64,000 bases of DNA from Sclerotinia nivalis (taxonomy: Eukaryota > Ascomycota > Leotiomycetes > Helotiales > Sclerotiniaceae). Shown here piece by piece: positions 49,247-62,200 of this stretch (position 1 is the stretch's first letter; each line of letters opens with the position of its first letter). Made by a program: the position numbers and the translations under genes. Where the stretch lies: contig JAPEIS010000001.1 of NCBI GenBank assembly GCA_029531795.1, positions 7,130,001 through 7,194,000 of the forward strand, read 5' to 3'. The notes beneath the pieces were generated by a model, which saw nothing but the letters and a program-made list of their open reading frames with translations, ran no database searches and was not told the origin of the DNA.

Positions 49247-49997
49247 GGTTCATCCAATGGGTTTGGTAAGGTTCGCTTCTTATTTTTGCAAGAGTTGTAT
49301 ATTTCTTCCTTGTTAATTATGTTTGGTTCCTAATGCATTCATGTTATTGATTTTCCTGACTCATAGCACAGGAAGCCGTTCCCTTGCCAAAACATTTGAA
49401 GTCCATTCCTGTCTCACTCCACATTTGCCCAATGAACCTTCACGGCACGGCATTTGACTTGATACAAAGTCGCAGCATTTCTGAACTTTCCCATCATTAG
49501 CTGTATCACGATCTTGCCTTTCAACATTCGCCGGAGTTTGCGCATCATCGAAATTGTCTCTTATACCCACAGTTAGCACAAATAATCACACACATCACCC
49601 CACCGGGCCTATCACCCCCATCACCTCTAATCTCCGTTTAACAATACTTCCTAGAAAATTAAAACTAAACATATACCCGATCCAAACTAGTCTCCCAACA
49701 TTTTCCATGCCTTGAATCCCTTTCCCGCTGATGTTTGTCCAAACGGTGGTTGAATCTCCCTTATTGGCCATAAGCTCGATATTGCTACAATGAATATACG
49801 ACGCTCACACCAGGTAGTTTTTCCAACATAATCAAACGAGTTTTAGGACCAACGGTTGGTCATTAATTAGTTGCAACCAAAAATCATTCTTGCTCTCCAC
49901 CCCAAAACAATACAGCAAATTTGACCTTAGTATTATTTCGACATTTTATGTCGGATTCTACTATCCTAGGTACATAACATCCCGAAAATAAATCGAC
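49247..49997. other. Spacer between pseudogenes
   Basis: About 750 bp, with no coding sequence recognised on either strand. Confidence 0.5.
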
Positions 49998-51784
49998 ATG
50001 ATTGCACAAATAATCGGCGCATTAGGTCTGGGGTATTTGCTATGGAGCATTATCGCGATGGAGATTAACCATCGTCGTGCCTCAAAAATGGGAATTCCTC
50101 TTATTCGACTTCCCGTGGATCCAATGAATATGATTTGGTTGATCTTAGAGCCATATCTCTGGCGTGTTCTTGATCGATTACCTATCAATTTTGGTACATT
50201 TAGTCACTATTCGCGACAAAGCAAAATCCCATTTGAAATATGGTCCAATATATGCACTTGTCACTCCTTGCGATATCTACATTTATGTTGCGGATCCTGA
50301 TGCAATACATGAAATATTTACTCGGCGTGGAGATTTTCTTCGTCCGTCAAAAATGTACAGTAAGTCATTAGCAGCTTTTAAAATCAACAAGAACTAAAAC
50401 AATTTAGCTCTCCTTGAGGTTTATGGTCCATGTATCTCTACAGCAAGCTGGACTGATTGGCCACGGCACAGAAAGGTCCTGGCGACACCTTTCAACGAAA
50501 ATATCATGAAGTTCGTTTGGCAGGAGTCACTTAAACAAGCAAGAGAAATGCTGGAGATATGGACTCAAAGCTCGAACGCTCAAGAAATATCTACTGCCAA
50601 AGATACACGCACTCTATCTTTGAATGTTCTCGCTGCGACTGGGTTTCGAAAGTCATATCAATTTCGCGGCTCTGGCCAGGCTGGTAATGATGAAGCTGGT
50701 AGCTATCGTGATGCGTTACAAACTGTTTTGGATAATGTAATACTGATCATGATTATTCCATTCCGATATCTGAAACTACAATTCATGCCAAAGTCCTGGT
50801 AGAGAGTTGGTCGGGCTGCAGCGGATTTTAAGTTATATATGGAAAATATGTTGGATGAGGAGACATCCTCGCTCAAAGAAGGAAAAGTGGGTAATGGAAC
50901 TTTGATGACATCTTTTGTGAGAGCTTTAGGAGTCAATCAAAAAGGTCAAGTTAATTCATCCCGACAAACAACACAATCTCCACCCAAAGGTCTTACAATT
51001 GACGAAATCTTTGGGAACATCTTCGTTATTAACTTTGCTGGGCACGATACTACTGCCAATACATTAGCCTTCAGCATGATTCTTCTTGCAGCTTATCCTG
51101 AAGTCCAAGATTGGGTTGCGGAAGAATTGAAAGAAGTCATCAAGGATCCTAAAGATGACATTCTAGAATACGAGAAGGTATTCGAAAAACTCAATAGATG
51201 TAGAGCTGTGTTGGTAAGTCAGGTTTTGAATCTTTCGTGTATTTTAATCCTATCTGTTCTGACGCGTCGCATAGCTCGAGACTCTCCGACAGTTCCCTCC
51301 TATCATGGTACTACCAAAATGGAGCAACGACAAACCGCAGATTATACAAGTAGAGGGGAAAACAATCGTCATACCTTCCCAGACAGGAGTAACTTCTAGT
51401 GTGCTTGCAATTCAAATGTATCCTAAATACTGGAAAGATCCTCTTCGTTGGGACCTTTCACGTTGGGTTACATCTACGTCAAACCTAAGTTCTCAAATCA
51501 GTCAACTGTATGCAGAGAAGGTTATTAATCCTGCTAATAGCACGTTCTTCTCCTGGTCCGATGGCCCACAAAATTGTCCTGGACAGAAGTTCTCTCAAGT
51601 CGAGTTCATAGCAGTTCTGGCAATTCTCTTACGAGATCATAGGGTGAATATTGTTCAGAATGATGGTGAAAGCCCTGAAGAGGCAAAAGAGTGAGCTTTG
51701 GCTGTCACTCAGGATTGTGACATGGAGTTACTTCTAAGAATGCGTGACGCCGACCAAGTACGTTTGATCTGGAAGAAAGTGTAG
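49998..51784 (+). pseudogene. Cytochrome P450 pseudogene (full length, three lesions)
   Basis: An N-terminal anchor (MIAQIIGALGLGYLLWSIIA) leads to RLPINFGTFSHYSR. A frameshift at about 50205-50220 then moves to the frame with RDKAKSHLKYGPIYALVTP and GDFLRPSKMY. Introns at 50360-50407 and 51214-51274 splice in phase. The body keeps TASWTDWPRHRKVLATPF, the I-helix NFAGHDTTANT, ETLRQFPP (ExxR) and the heme loop FSWSDGPQNCPGQ. Two stops break it: TAG at 50800-50802, after PKSW and before RVGRAAADF, and TGA at 51692-51694, before ALAVTQDCDMELLLRMRDAD, where CGA/Arg is expected. The natural stop is at 51782-51784. All catalytic motifs survive, so the decay looks recent. Substrate unknown. Confidence 0.85.
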
Positions 51785-52163
51785 GGACAAAGTATAGATA
51801 TTGCAAGATGAGATTCGGTACTTAATTATGAGATGTGCAACTACTGGCTATCTATGTATCTCTTTCAACCACTGCTGATTCTTTTGAACAACCGAGCTTA
51901 TGTTTATTTGCTTGTCCATTCCGCGACAATAATTGCCATACTGGCTTTTGGAGGAACAGTAATTCCCATTAGTTGGAATCTTCGATCGGCTCTTGAGGAC
52001 AAGGAGGCCCAGATTTGGGGTTCTCGCTCCCTAGCATTATTGGAAGCCTTCATAGAGATGTCCATAAGCCTGTTACACGTCTGGTTAGACCCACGCCGTT
52101 CGGGTTAGGCTGCTACGATTATCCCCGCCAGAAGAAGAAACAGGTACTCACCCCAGAGCTCGA
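51785..52163. other. Convergent spacer between P450 and O-methyltransferase remnants
   Basis: 380 bp. An open frame at 51833-52108 (+) contains a hydrophobic stretch but no known motif. Not called. Confidence 0.4.
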
Positions 52164-52668
52164 TCAGTAGCGATACCCAACTGCCCGGGTGGGTGGGGGA
52201 ACCCAAATATCAGTGATGAGTACTTTGGCACCCATCTTCAGTGCCGGAATAAGTTCCTGTATCATTTTGACGCAATATTTGTCCTATCAGTGGTGAAGGA
52301 TCCATCGAAAAAGATAGAAATCAGTCCCTTTAACGGGCTGTGGGGTCAGAAAACCATGTTCCATTCTGCTTATGGGGCCTTTAATGTCTTCTGGTAGTTT
52401 GCCATCCAGTTCTGCAATTGTATCAGGAAGGTCTTGTACAATGCTCTTTACCTTCGGGAACTTTCGTGCTATTGCAATGCCGACTTGCGCGTGATTCACC
52501 AACATCCAGTCCCAATGGACCCGAAATCGAAATTTCCTTTGAGATGTTTCATGCTGTACGATGAATGAAGATGGGAGTAGCTCATGGCATCAATGAATTG
52601 TTGCTGTCTCTTTGGTTCTTTCTTGATGACGTCACATGGGTTCTTGTCGGTGTTATATGCGATTCAGT
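52164..52668 (-). pseudogene. O-methyltransferase pseudogene fragment
   Basis: Minus-strand remnant of a fungal O-methyltransferase, readable in pieces: AYNTDKNPCDVIKKEPKR, QFIDAMSY, KGNFDFGSIG, then a frameshift inside the SAM-binding GxG region (reading LDVGES in one frame, NHAQVGIAIARKFPKV in the next). VQDLPDTIAELDGKLPEDIK, PQPVKGTDFYLFRWILHH follow. Two consecutive stops (TGA TAG, at about 52285-52290) stand where the family has Trp-Ser. The same frame continues as DKYCVKMIQELIPALKMGAK and VLITDIWVPPP. The N-terminal domain and the C-terminal end are missing. It converges on the P450 pseudogene, which suggests a former pathway partner (inference). Confidence 0.8.
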
Positions 52669-54110
52669 AACCCTGTCACTCATATTTAGAACAGTTCTTA
52701 ATAAAGTTCAGGATATATAAATATACCGATTCGTTTGACTCCTCAATTCCCGGTCATTTAATAGTAGCGTCCACTGTCTGGTAATAAACTTAGTCTTTTT
52801 CCATTTAAGAAGAGTGTGAGAAATCGTGCTCTGGATAAATTCATAATCCATGCCTCAAGCATGCAATCATCAACCAGCAGCCGTTATGCTGCCGAATGGA
52901 TAATCTTTCCTACTTGAGGCTCACAGAAAACATGGTAGGATATAGCCACGTGGAGAAAGCGTTGCACATCGGTGATGTCAGTTCCACGTTCCGTTGTGAT
53001 ATTCTCGAATGTGGTTCCAGTTGCTCTCTTTCGATCTCCAGGTTTCAATTCACCTGCCCCGCCGTTTCCATACTTGCTCTAACTCAGCCCCTCTCACCCT
53101 AGTCTGTATATCTCCCTCCACTCTCAGGCCGGCTCCTTGCTACCGAGTAGAAATGTAGACTGCAGGCTGCACGTCATTTGCGTAAGCTCGGGCGCCGTTT
53201 GGATTTAATGCAGGTTGCCAGGAATACATGTCTGTATTACAGTTTCATCGATGCACTAAATTGTGGTAACTAATATAAAAATCAAGCCATAAAAAGCCAC
53301 TTTTACTTGATTGCCCTTATATGTGCTCACATGTGCAGCTTGTAATGAAGACAATGCAATGGCCAAACAGTTTGGTCATGCTAGACTTGACGATTTAGAG
53401 ATAAATATCCGTGATCTCGATGAAATAATGATGTAAGCTTCAAATGTAAGTCCGGTGGCACAGCAGCTTGGCATGTGAATTTAGCCGCAGTCAACAATGG
53501 TTCAATTTTATGATGCCCTATGCGGAACGGGCCGTAGTGAATAGACACCGTTGAAGTACAAAATCCAAATCCAGCAAATGACAATATCGTACGATTTGTG
53601 TCCCAATTTAACCCCCCTATCTGTAAATTTGGGATGCTCGAATGAATTTGACCTTGTCATGGACGGACCTATCGCGACCTGCCAGTAAGCCTTTCCACAC
53701 AACTTATTTTCTTTGTTTGCTGATATTATTCTGTGTTGAAGAGGCTCGGATCCCAAAACGATGACTAGACGGTAGATCTCATTGAAGGGTGAGACACTGA
53801 TGCACACAAACTTCCAACGAATTTGGGGCTGCAAGTGACACCGTTCGATGACTGCATGCACCCTAGTCGGTTGCAACGCAGCCAAACAGTGGCATAGTCG
53901 CTATGATTGGGGGCTATTATGAGGGTACTCTTTTGTTCCTAAAAATAGGTCTAAAAACATACATGAAAATGTCCCTTTAAGTTTCTAATATAGCATAGAT
54001 GATATGTGACTAGGGAAAATTTCCATAACTACACTTTCTTCTAAAGGATTGCTGCATTTGTACTCGTTCAAATTTTTAACTTTCTCTCGTTCGTCTCGAT
54101 TCTTTGAACT
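52669..54110. other. Spacer upstream of the membrane protein gene
   Basis: 1.4 kb. Frames at 52896-53102 (+) and 53508-53885 (-) carry no recognised motif. It may include further worn pseudogene DNA, but nothing is clear. Confidence 0.45.
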
Positions 54111-55428
54111 ATGGCCCTGTTTCTACTCCCGGCGGCACGAGTGACAAGGAATACCTTTCTAGTAAGATAAATCATTCCTTACAACGCTAAGTTGACTGAC
54201 TCACTGAAATCAGGGCCTTCTGTGGGCAGGAACCACTGTATCACTTTGTTTTGTCCTCTTCCGTCTGTGGGTTAGGATTAAGACCTTTAAAAGATTCTTC
54301 TCCGACGACTACCTTGTTATTTTGGCATGGTCGATGCTCTTAGGGACTTCTATTCTTTGGCAAATAGAAAGTTTTGCTCTCTACGACCAATACGCCGTAT
54401 TTAGAGGGGAGAAAGCAATATACCCAGGCTTCCTTGAAAAAGGCGAGGCATTCATGCATACTATTGTACCCTTTGGGATCCTTTTCTACTCTGGTCTTTG
54501 GAGCGTGAAACTAGCTCTTTTGTTCTTCTTTAAGAGATTGGGATACGAGATTAAGGTCCACAAAATATGGTGGTGGTCTGTCATGTCTATCACTGTTATA
54601 ACGTATATTGTTTGTATTGCCGATATGAACTATAAATGCTCTCTGAATTCTTACGAATATATTCTAAGTAAGTTCTACCAGTCATACAGAGGACACTTGT
54701 GACTGACAATGTAAAGCTGTCTGTGGGACGAAAGAGAATGCGCATTCGAATAATCACACTTTCTACGCGAACTGTGCGATTGATATATTCACGGATTGTT
54801 GCAGTAAGTGTTATTGCTTTTCGCCGACAAAGTGCTGATGAAATAAAGTTCTGTCGGTTCCAATTCTAATTTTGTGGAACTCTCGAGTTCCAACACGGAA
54901 GAAGATTATCTTGTTGGGTCTCTTTTCTCTTACCGTCATTGTAATAATTATTTCAATTATTCGAGTTGCTGTTGTAAGCTCAACGGACACAAATGTCGAC
55001 ACATCTTGGCTATACTTTTGGAGCAATATCGAGGTGACTACCTGTAAGTAGTCAAATCCATATTTGCATCTCGTTTATTAATATGCCTTACCTCAACAGC
55101 CATCATTATTGCTTGTCTCACCTCATTCCGTCAACTCTTCGTCCACTCTCAAACGCGTACCAACCAAGAGCCAAACCCGAGTCACTATGTTATCGCACCT
55201 GCCTCCACATCTCGCAAGGGATCCTTACCTTACTTTACGACCAGTTTAAAAAATTCCCATGGTTCGAATCCCAGGAAGCCAACGTGGCCGAGCGAAAGGC
55301 TTGAGAGCCAGACTTATATTGTTCCACTGGACAGTGTTCATATCAAGCACAATGTGGATGTTTCGAATACTTCAAAGCGCAGCCTGGACAGAGCCCCATC
55401 TCATCACACATTTTGTGAATCGGTATAG
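54111..55428 (+). CDS. Fungal rhodopsin-like seven-helix integral membrane protein
   Basis: Five exons close exactly in phase to 371 aa: 54111-54161, 54214-54667, 54717-54803, 54849-55043 and 55100-55428. All introns are 45-56 bp with GTAAG-type donors. Hydrophobic helices alternate with short loops: LLWAGTTVSLCFVLFRLWVR, the DDYLVILAWSMLLGTSI segment, FGILFYSGLWSVKLALLFF followed by FKRLGYE, then WWSVMSITVITYIVCIADM, HTFYANCAIDIFTDCC followed by ILSVPILILW, and a basic loop before LLGLFSLTVIVIIISIIRVA. This is the layout of the fungal rhodopsin-domain (PTH11-related) family. The C-terminal tail from about 290 is Ser/Pro-rich and cytosolic. Function unknown. Relatives often occur in secondary-metabolite clusters or act in surface sensing. 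It is the only intact gene between 48 and 59 kb. Confidence 0.85.
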
Positions 55429-56595
55429 TAGCACCAGGGGTTATACCTCTGGTTATGATGGTTGCTTGCTCAGTTAACAACTTATTAAGCGGAGGCTTCA
55501 CGTTCCGTTATACTGGGCTGGAAGACATTGTCAGTATCCTTACCGAACCATGAATAAAGCACTATCACTCTTAACGAGCAGGGCTCTCATGATGAATATC
55601 AGCTTTTCTCAATATCTAAGAGTTTTGTAATTACATGTATTTGGAAAAAAGCTATATTTTCTAGTCAATTTTGGTCAAAAGCCCCGACAGCAGACAATAT
55701 CATTGGTAGAATCAAAATTGTAACACAGGCGTAGACCATCCGAGAGCTCTAGCTTTTAAGGCGAGGGCGGCTTCAACCCGCAGAGTTAAGAAATTACCTT
55801 CGTGTGGAAGCATATGCGGCTGTCAGCACCTACCCCATCGCCTTATTCCTCCATCGTCTGCAGGAGCCTTAACTAAATCTCAAATGCGTATTTTTATGAA
55901 TACTAGCATTGAGGTTGATGACATGCATATGGTATCTGGTACATCACCAAGGACAGTGAAGTGAAGGTGGAACCAATATGATGAACTAATGACCTCGCAT
56001 CGTGGGTTTGTGATAAGCTAGGGTTTAATTTCGATGACAAATAACAGTCGCTACTCGTACGGCAAGAAAATGTAGCACACTTTAGTAATAGGAGATTTTT
56101 ATTCTCTTTACAATTTATCATTTTATGGTACATATTCAAAAGGAAAGACCAAGTGCAACCCTCCCAGAGCTCCACTGCAATCATATGCAGGCAGTTTATG
56201 GATGCATTGAGGGTATTCAGTCCTTCAAATGGGTATATGAGTGCGTGTAGCATGGTTATGCAGCATATAAGATCTTACTATTTTGAAGAAACAATATCCT
56301 TGGCGGAAACGACTCGTAAAATGTCACACTCTATGGTCATGTTTGGCACTAATGTGGCCGTGGACTGGTGGCCAGCCATGCAGATCACTCCGCTGAAGAA
56401 TCATATGCATACTCGCGAGCCATTCGGCTGAGACGTGCGGCACAACGGTAGAGCTAACCTCAATATCCCGTATGGATTCCTCACCGAGCGGCCTCTTTTA
56501 TTTCTTAACAGGGCATTCTAGGGCAAAGTTGCATCTCCCTGCCCTGTAATTATTACCCACTATCATTTAGGGGCCACGGCGAAGTAATCAATCCT
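55429..56595. other. Spacer between membrane protein gene and second P450 remnant
   Basis: 1.2 kb without a recognisable gene. Short frames at 55903-56253 (-) and 56153-56431 (+) overlap each other and show no motif. Confidence 0.45.
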
Positions 56596-57906
56596 CTTGA
56601 CTGCCGACCTTCGGAAAATTTTTGTGCTCCTCAGCTGAGTGAGCCTCCCGTGATTCCACAATTCATTCCATACATCGGTCACTTGATTGGAATTTTAAAT
56701 TACGGTTCGCGATACTACACGAAATTTAGGTGAGCAGCTGTCAGTAAAGCTTTTGCCAGTACTCAACTAATCTCTAAGCGTGAACTAGCTCTAGCTTTCC
56801 AAAATCTGTATACACCCCCCTTTTGCCGGGGGCTCAAATTTATTTTGTCACCTCGCCTCAAGCTGTGGATCGCAACGCCAAAAATATGTCCTTCACCCCA
56901 TACGTGGTCCAATTTGCCAACCGAATTCTAATTCCCAGCCCTGAGGGGCTGGATGCTTTGGCTGCAAACATAAAGGAAGACGACGGAGCATGGGGTTGTC
57001 GACCACAGACACTGGAGGCTATGCATTCTTCTTTGGCGTCGGGCAAAGATCTGAATTGTGCAACGCTAGTTGTTCTCGATAGTATCAGTAACTTCCTGTC
57101 GTTGGATAATGCCATCTCAGATCCGAACCACCAGACCATTCACCTATTCTCTTGGAACAAAAAGTTCGTCACAAGAGCTATTTACGGATCAAAAGCGAAC
57201 CTTTCCTGGTTCCCAAAGTCGAAGCTCGGTTTTGGTGAGTACATACATGGCAAGATTCCCTGCTGTTGGAATGCCAGTTTGTACGATACTTTCTAACTTT
57301 CGTAGGGAAATTGACAAGGCTTTTGCTTTCCTAGGAATAAATTTCCTCCTAAGCCTCACATCACCCAAAGGAAACCATGGCCGTCAAACTCTATTCAAGG
57401 CATTCCGAAAGTACTATGCTGATAAAGGGTATGAAAGACACAATGCTATTGATACCTTCAGCCGAGCTCCATAACAACGCGGAAATCTGGGGCTCTTCCT
57501 TTGACCAATTTGACGCTTTGCGACTTATGCAAAAGAGAAAGGGGGCAACAAAGGCACCAGCTTCAGCGTACAGGGCTTTTGGGGGGGGGGGGGCGCTTCA
57601 ATTTGCCTCGGACACCACTTTGCAATGAATGAGATGGTGATGATTCTAGTTATCATGGTCTTGAAGTATAACATTAGTCCAATCGGTGGACTTTGGAAAA
57701 TGCCGAAAACTCGTCCACATATAACAACTTCTATTCTCACACCGAATAAAGATATACCCGTCAGAATACTTCAGAGGACGGATATCAAGCATGGTGATTG
57801 GAACTTCCTGGAAAGGATCTTCTTAAAGTCTCCATTCTTAATCTTCGCATGCAGTCAAAGTTTCATTCGAAATCGATCGCGACGATTGATCAGGATTGAG
57901 TGTTGA
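56596..57906 (+). pseudogene. Second cytochrome P450 pseudogene, internally deleted
   Basis: The start reads SEPPVIPQFIPYIGHLIGIL with YGSRYYTKF, spliced by GTGAGC...CTCTAG to FPKSVYTPLLPGAQIYFVTS, then PYVVQFANRILIPSPEGL and DGAWGCRPQTLEAM. This is the fungal P450 branch usually annotated as cholesterol 7-alpha-monooxygenase-like. A donor near 57235 no longer matches the next exon's phase (DKAFAFLGINFLLSL). After FKAFRKYY the sequence jumps to MLLIPSAELHNNAEIWG, so the I-helix and ExxR region is deleted. The heme loop is split by a run of 13 G (57581-57593): AYRAFGGG, then ASICLGHHFA in another frame, then NEMVMILVIMVL, MPKTRPHITTSILTP and RILQRTDIKHGDW. Clearly non-functional. Confidence 0.82.
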
Positions 57907-59230
57907 CTGCTGTAATTACTGCCAAAAGCACGTATCAAGTCAGTCTCGATGTAGATAATGGCAGCGATAGTAGCTCTTTATGTGCATTTTCTAGTTATGA
58001 TCCCAAGTTAGAGCCTAAGCCTCGAATAGCAATAATTCATCACACTCTACGTCTGTAACTCGCGCTATAAGTATCATCTTCTATTAGTTGAATAAGTCCA
58101 CAGCTCGGTAAATGTGGTTAGGCATGAGACCAACCCTCAATTGGTAAGTCTTGCATGCTAGAATTCAAAGCATTGAGGATCGCCGAGAGACTTCATGCGC
58201 AGGAATCGAGTGAGAAATTGAGGCGCACTGCAATTTGCAGCCCATCGCATGGACAGAGAAAAGCAATACACAAGGTCAACACCTTGAAGCCAGTGGCCAA
58301 GGATTTCTTTACCGAAGCGCATCTCTTGTTGGTGTTTTCCTTCTCAATATCAGCTGAGGCAAGCATTCTTCGTACCTCATCTATCAAGGTAGAGATAGTC
58401 TTCTGGTCGGAGATGCTTCGTTGGAGTATTGTGGCGAGTTGAACGAGTTGAACTCCGAGACATTAGGTTAATCCCAGTTTTCAGGTGAATGATAGGTAAT
58501 CTTCGGTATCACGCGTGGATACATTGGCGGCGTCCAACGGCTGAATTCCGTTACCCGCCACCATCATCTTGTCTCTACTGAATGGTTCCATCTTCTTATT
58601 CCAGGAGTTGAGTTAAATTGGAAATTGAAATAGCTAAGCTTAAGTTAAGTCCTAGAAGGGGGCAATCTTATTATACATGGGTAGGGTCCCTTATAATTAT
58701 GATATCATTAAATTAAATTGACCAAAAAAGGGTTAAAAAGTCTAGTTATAAACTAAAAACAACTTTTATAAGGATTTGAACTAGCAGATCCCACTAGGTA
58801 TCTCCCTTTTTTAGTACAAGTGATTATCTTTCTCCTGATTTGGTATCAAGGCCTTGACTAAAACCAAGTGAACCTTTTTCGCGAGGCCGATGGCTGCAAC
58901 AGAAGCGGGGCATGGAAAAGTCCCACCACTTTATGATTCTTGAGAATACCTAAATGAATATATTTATTCCTTTTAACAATTATTAAAAGAACATCTCTCG
59001 AGGGGAGGTTTTAGATTCAGCTATTTTATTCACATGATATCGTGTTGTATTAGTCTGGAAGTTCCGTTAAGTGGGCAGACCAGCGCAATCTCAACTAAAA
59101 TTGGGATGTATTTTCTATCAAATTAATTCGACTATTTGCGGTGTACCACTTGTTCTAATATGTTACGCTCAAACATTTTACATATTGTGTTTAAACCTTG
59201 GCTGCAAAGAATATTGTAACAAATTTCAGG
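57907..59230. other. AT-rich spacer, no supported gene
   Basis: 1.3 kb. Frames at 58155-58442 (+) and 58193-58387 (-) have no recognised motif. A TTTGGTATCAAGG string near 58840 resembles a copia-type primer-binding site, but no LTR pair was found. Confidence 0.45.
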
Positions 59231-62200
59231 ATGGTCGAAATAGTAATCACAGGGCCTTCACCTGAGAGACTTGAACGCGCGAGAGCTCTTCAGTCAAAAC
59301 TTTTGGGACTCATCGGTAAGTACATTAACTGGTAACATCCTTTTATCACTTCGGATACTAATATCGAATGCAGTAGCTGCAAGGGAAGACTATTTCAGAG
59401 TTGGATCACCTCGAGAGACAAGTCTCAGATTTGAAGTTTCCGAGTTCGGAATATGAGGGGTTTCCTAGTGAAACAGAGGATATGAATGAAGTCTGTCCAC
59501 TACCGCAAAAGATTGTCCTGAAGTGGAGATTGGAGGATATCGATGAATGTAATAAGGCAATTGATGAAGGGTTTGTCAAAATTACAGCATTTCGCCGGAC
59601 ACATACGTGGAGTAAGGTTGAGATCCATAAGTATTCGAGATATCGAGTATACGATTTTATAGGTGAGTTTACGGGATTCTCACTCTAATATCATAGAGCT
59701 TAAGTTTTTAGAATCATCACTCGGACGTCCCCTTATTCCTCGAGCAGCTTGGCATAGTCCAATCTCAAATGACGACCAGGTAAACTTTTACAGATGGGAG
59801 TTTAGCGAAAAGTATCCTTATTTTCTACACGTATCTTTTTCTTCATGGCCGCTGGCGTGTTACTTCAAACTCAATGAAGCTTTAGACGCTGGGTATCTTA
59901 CAATTGTTCCAATTGGTGAGAATGAAGCCTCAGGAAGTAGAATGTCACCAAAGACCGGTGGTTCAATCAGTACTCAGGTACATCACAAAAAACATAAACG
60001 CCGATCAGATCAAGATGCTATACACCATTCTCATTCCATGCCAAAAGAGATTAACAGAACTCCAACAAGCACCATCGTCGAGTCTTCACGAAATGAAGTT
60101 TTCTATTGGAATACTGATTCTTCAGATTTATCATCGGCACGTCTATCCTCGCCTGAGGATACCATACAGGTATCAACCAGCAAAAATGTTCAGCATGGAA
60201 AGATTCATTCAGACGTAGCTGATGCTGAAATTCCATCACCGGCACCGGCAACGCTATCCTCTCGTGAACGTGGCGCTCAGATACCAACGAGCAAAACTGT
60301 TTAGCATAGCAAGACACATTCAGAAGGAATAGTAGGTGAACCCAGCCAGGAAATCAACAACTCCGATCTCAAAAATTTATGCAACCAAGCATGGACCAGC
60401 TTAGAAAATGAGCACAAAACCGACAGTTGTAAAGAAAGATATACTCGAGTTACACTCAACATGGGCCTAATTTATGCAATCGAACTAAAAGAGCAGGTCC
60501 AGCGAGCCAACACTCTCGAGCATGAGAATGATAATCTAAAGATACAGGTTTTACGCCTAGAGCACAATCAGGAAATCCTACAACAGCAGATTTTAAATAT
60601 CCGGGAGAAATATGAGAAAGAAATTTCAAACGCAAGGTTAAAGGGAGAGAAAATTGCGGAGAAAAACATTGAACGACTTTGGAATTCGGCAAAAGAACGT
60701 GGCAGAGTCATAGGGGTGTCGGCTATGGAAAAAAAGTATAAAATGGAAGGATGTCCATCGAATGTTAATAGTCTTTATCGTACTAAACCATCGCCTCGAC
60801 CTTCGGCTACGCTGAACACTGGAATGGGAAGGAATCACCGTTCGACTGATGTTTTGGAAAAGGTGAGGCTATAATATTTATATAACGAACTTCCTATTGA
60901 ATGTATTATCTAGATTTCTTCAACGTATGATGGAAGTCGCAGCTATCTTCCTAAAGCAGCCGCTGCCTCTTCACCCCCGCCATCCAATCCAACGTCGCTA
61001 GTAGATGCGACTCCCTGGTCTTCTTCCAACCATCACAGGATTCCAAGACCAACATTCTCAACATCAGATTCCTATCACTAATACCTCCGTTCAGATTCCA
61101 CCTACTACACAAGGATTCCATGAGTCATTTCTCAATAATTTCTTCGGACCAATTAATAGCACACTCAACAATATTCCACCATGGCACATTCCAAACCCAG
61201 TTGAATGGACTAAGTTCTTCACGATACATTTGGATACACAACCATATATCTTCCCTCTATCGAACCCTACGCAGGCTTATGGCCAGATTGTTCACTTTGT
61301 CTCCCAAGCTTCGGTGGAAACATCCCGAGCAACTCAAGGAATTACTTACCCTACCCTTCTGCGACATTCACAAGATGTAAATAAATATTATTACATTGGT
61401 CATTTTGTTGTTAACAGTATCGTCACAACAACAGATTTCGATCGATTATTAAACAGTATGCCCGAAACTTTGGAAACTGATAAGCACACTAAACACAAAC
61501 TACTTAAGGAAAGAGATCGGGCTTTGGGCTCTGAGCCAACATTCGCGGAGGATATGCCGGTGGATTTCTACACTTTACAATATGTCTTCTTCGGGGAAGA
61601 GCAATATAAAATTCTTGTAGGTGCGCAAGAGAAGTTTGATGCTGCGAAGGATGCAGAGGATAATATCGATTCATTGTTAAAGGCAAATGATCGTAACCAA
61701 TCTCTTTCACTAGCCAACAATGTCCCTAACACGCCAGCGGCAATGAAGAGAGTCCGTCCATCCGATCTGTTGAAGTCGCAAGATCGGAACACATCTTTTT
61801 CTCTAGCCAACAAAATACCTAATGCGCCTGCGGCAATGAGGAGAGAACGTTTTTCTGCTGGCAAGAATCAAAGTTCTTCGCAGTCAAAGCATGCTATTAC
61901 CATAAGTTCGCCTCTTTCACAGGTTAAAAATATCCCCAATGGACCAGCAGCAATGAGGAGAAATTGCCCGTCTATTTCTAGACATAAAAGCCCGTCAAAG
62001 TTACATCGTCTTAGCAACATGAGCACACATAGTCTTTCGGTCAGAAGGAACCCTAATGAATTAGCAGCAATTCATAGGCGCCATCTGTCAAGCGGCGAGA
62101 ATCAACCCCCAGCAGAATCAAATCATCAAAACATCACGAGCACATTTCCTCCTGTAAACAAGGATTCTTATGAAGAAACTGCGCCGATGAAGAGAAAACA

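Noticed and set aside
49998..51784. Treating the two P450 stops as unrecognised introns
   Set aside because: Family residues continue immediately on both sides of each stop, leaving no room for introns.
58600..58860. Solo LTR with copia-type primer-binding site (TTTGGTATCAAGG)
   Set aside because: No TG...CA-bounded direct repeat, target duplication or retrotransposon coding sequence could be found.
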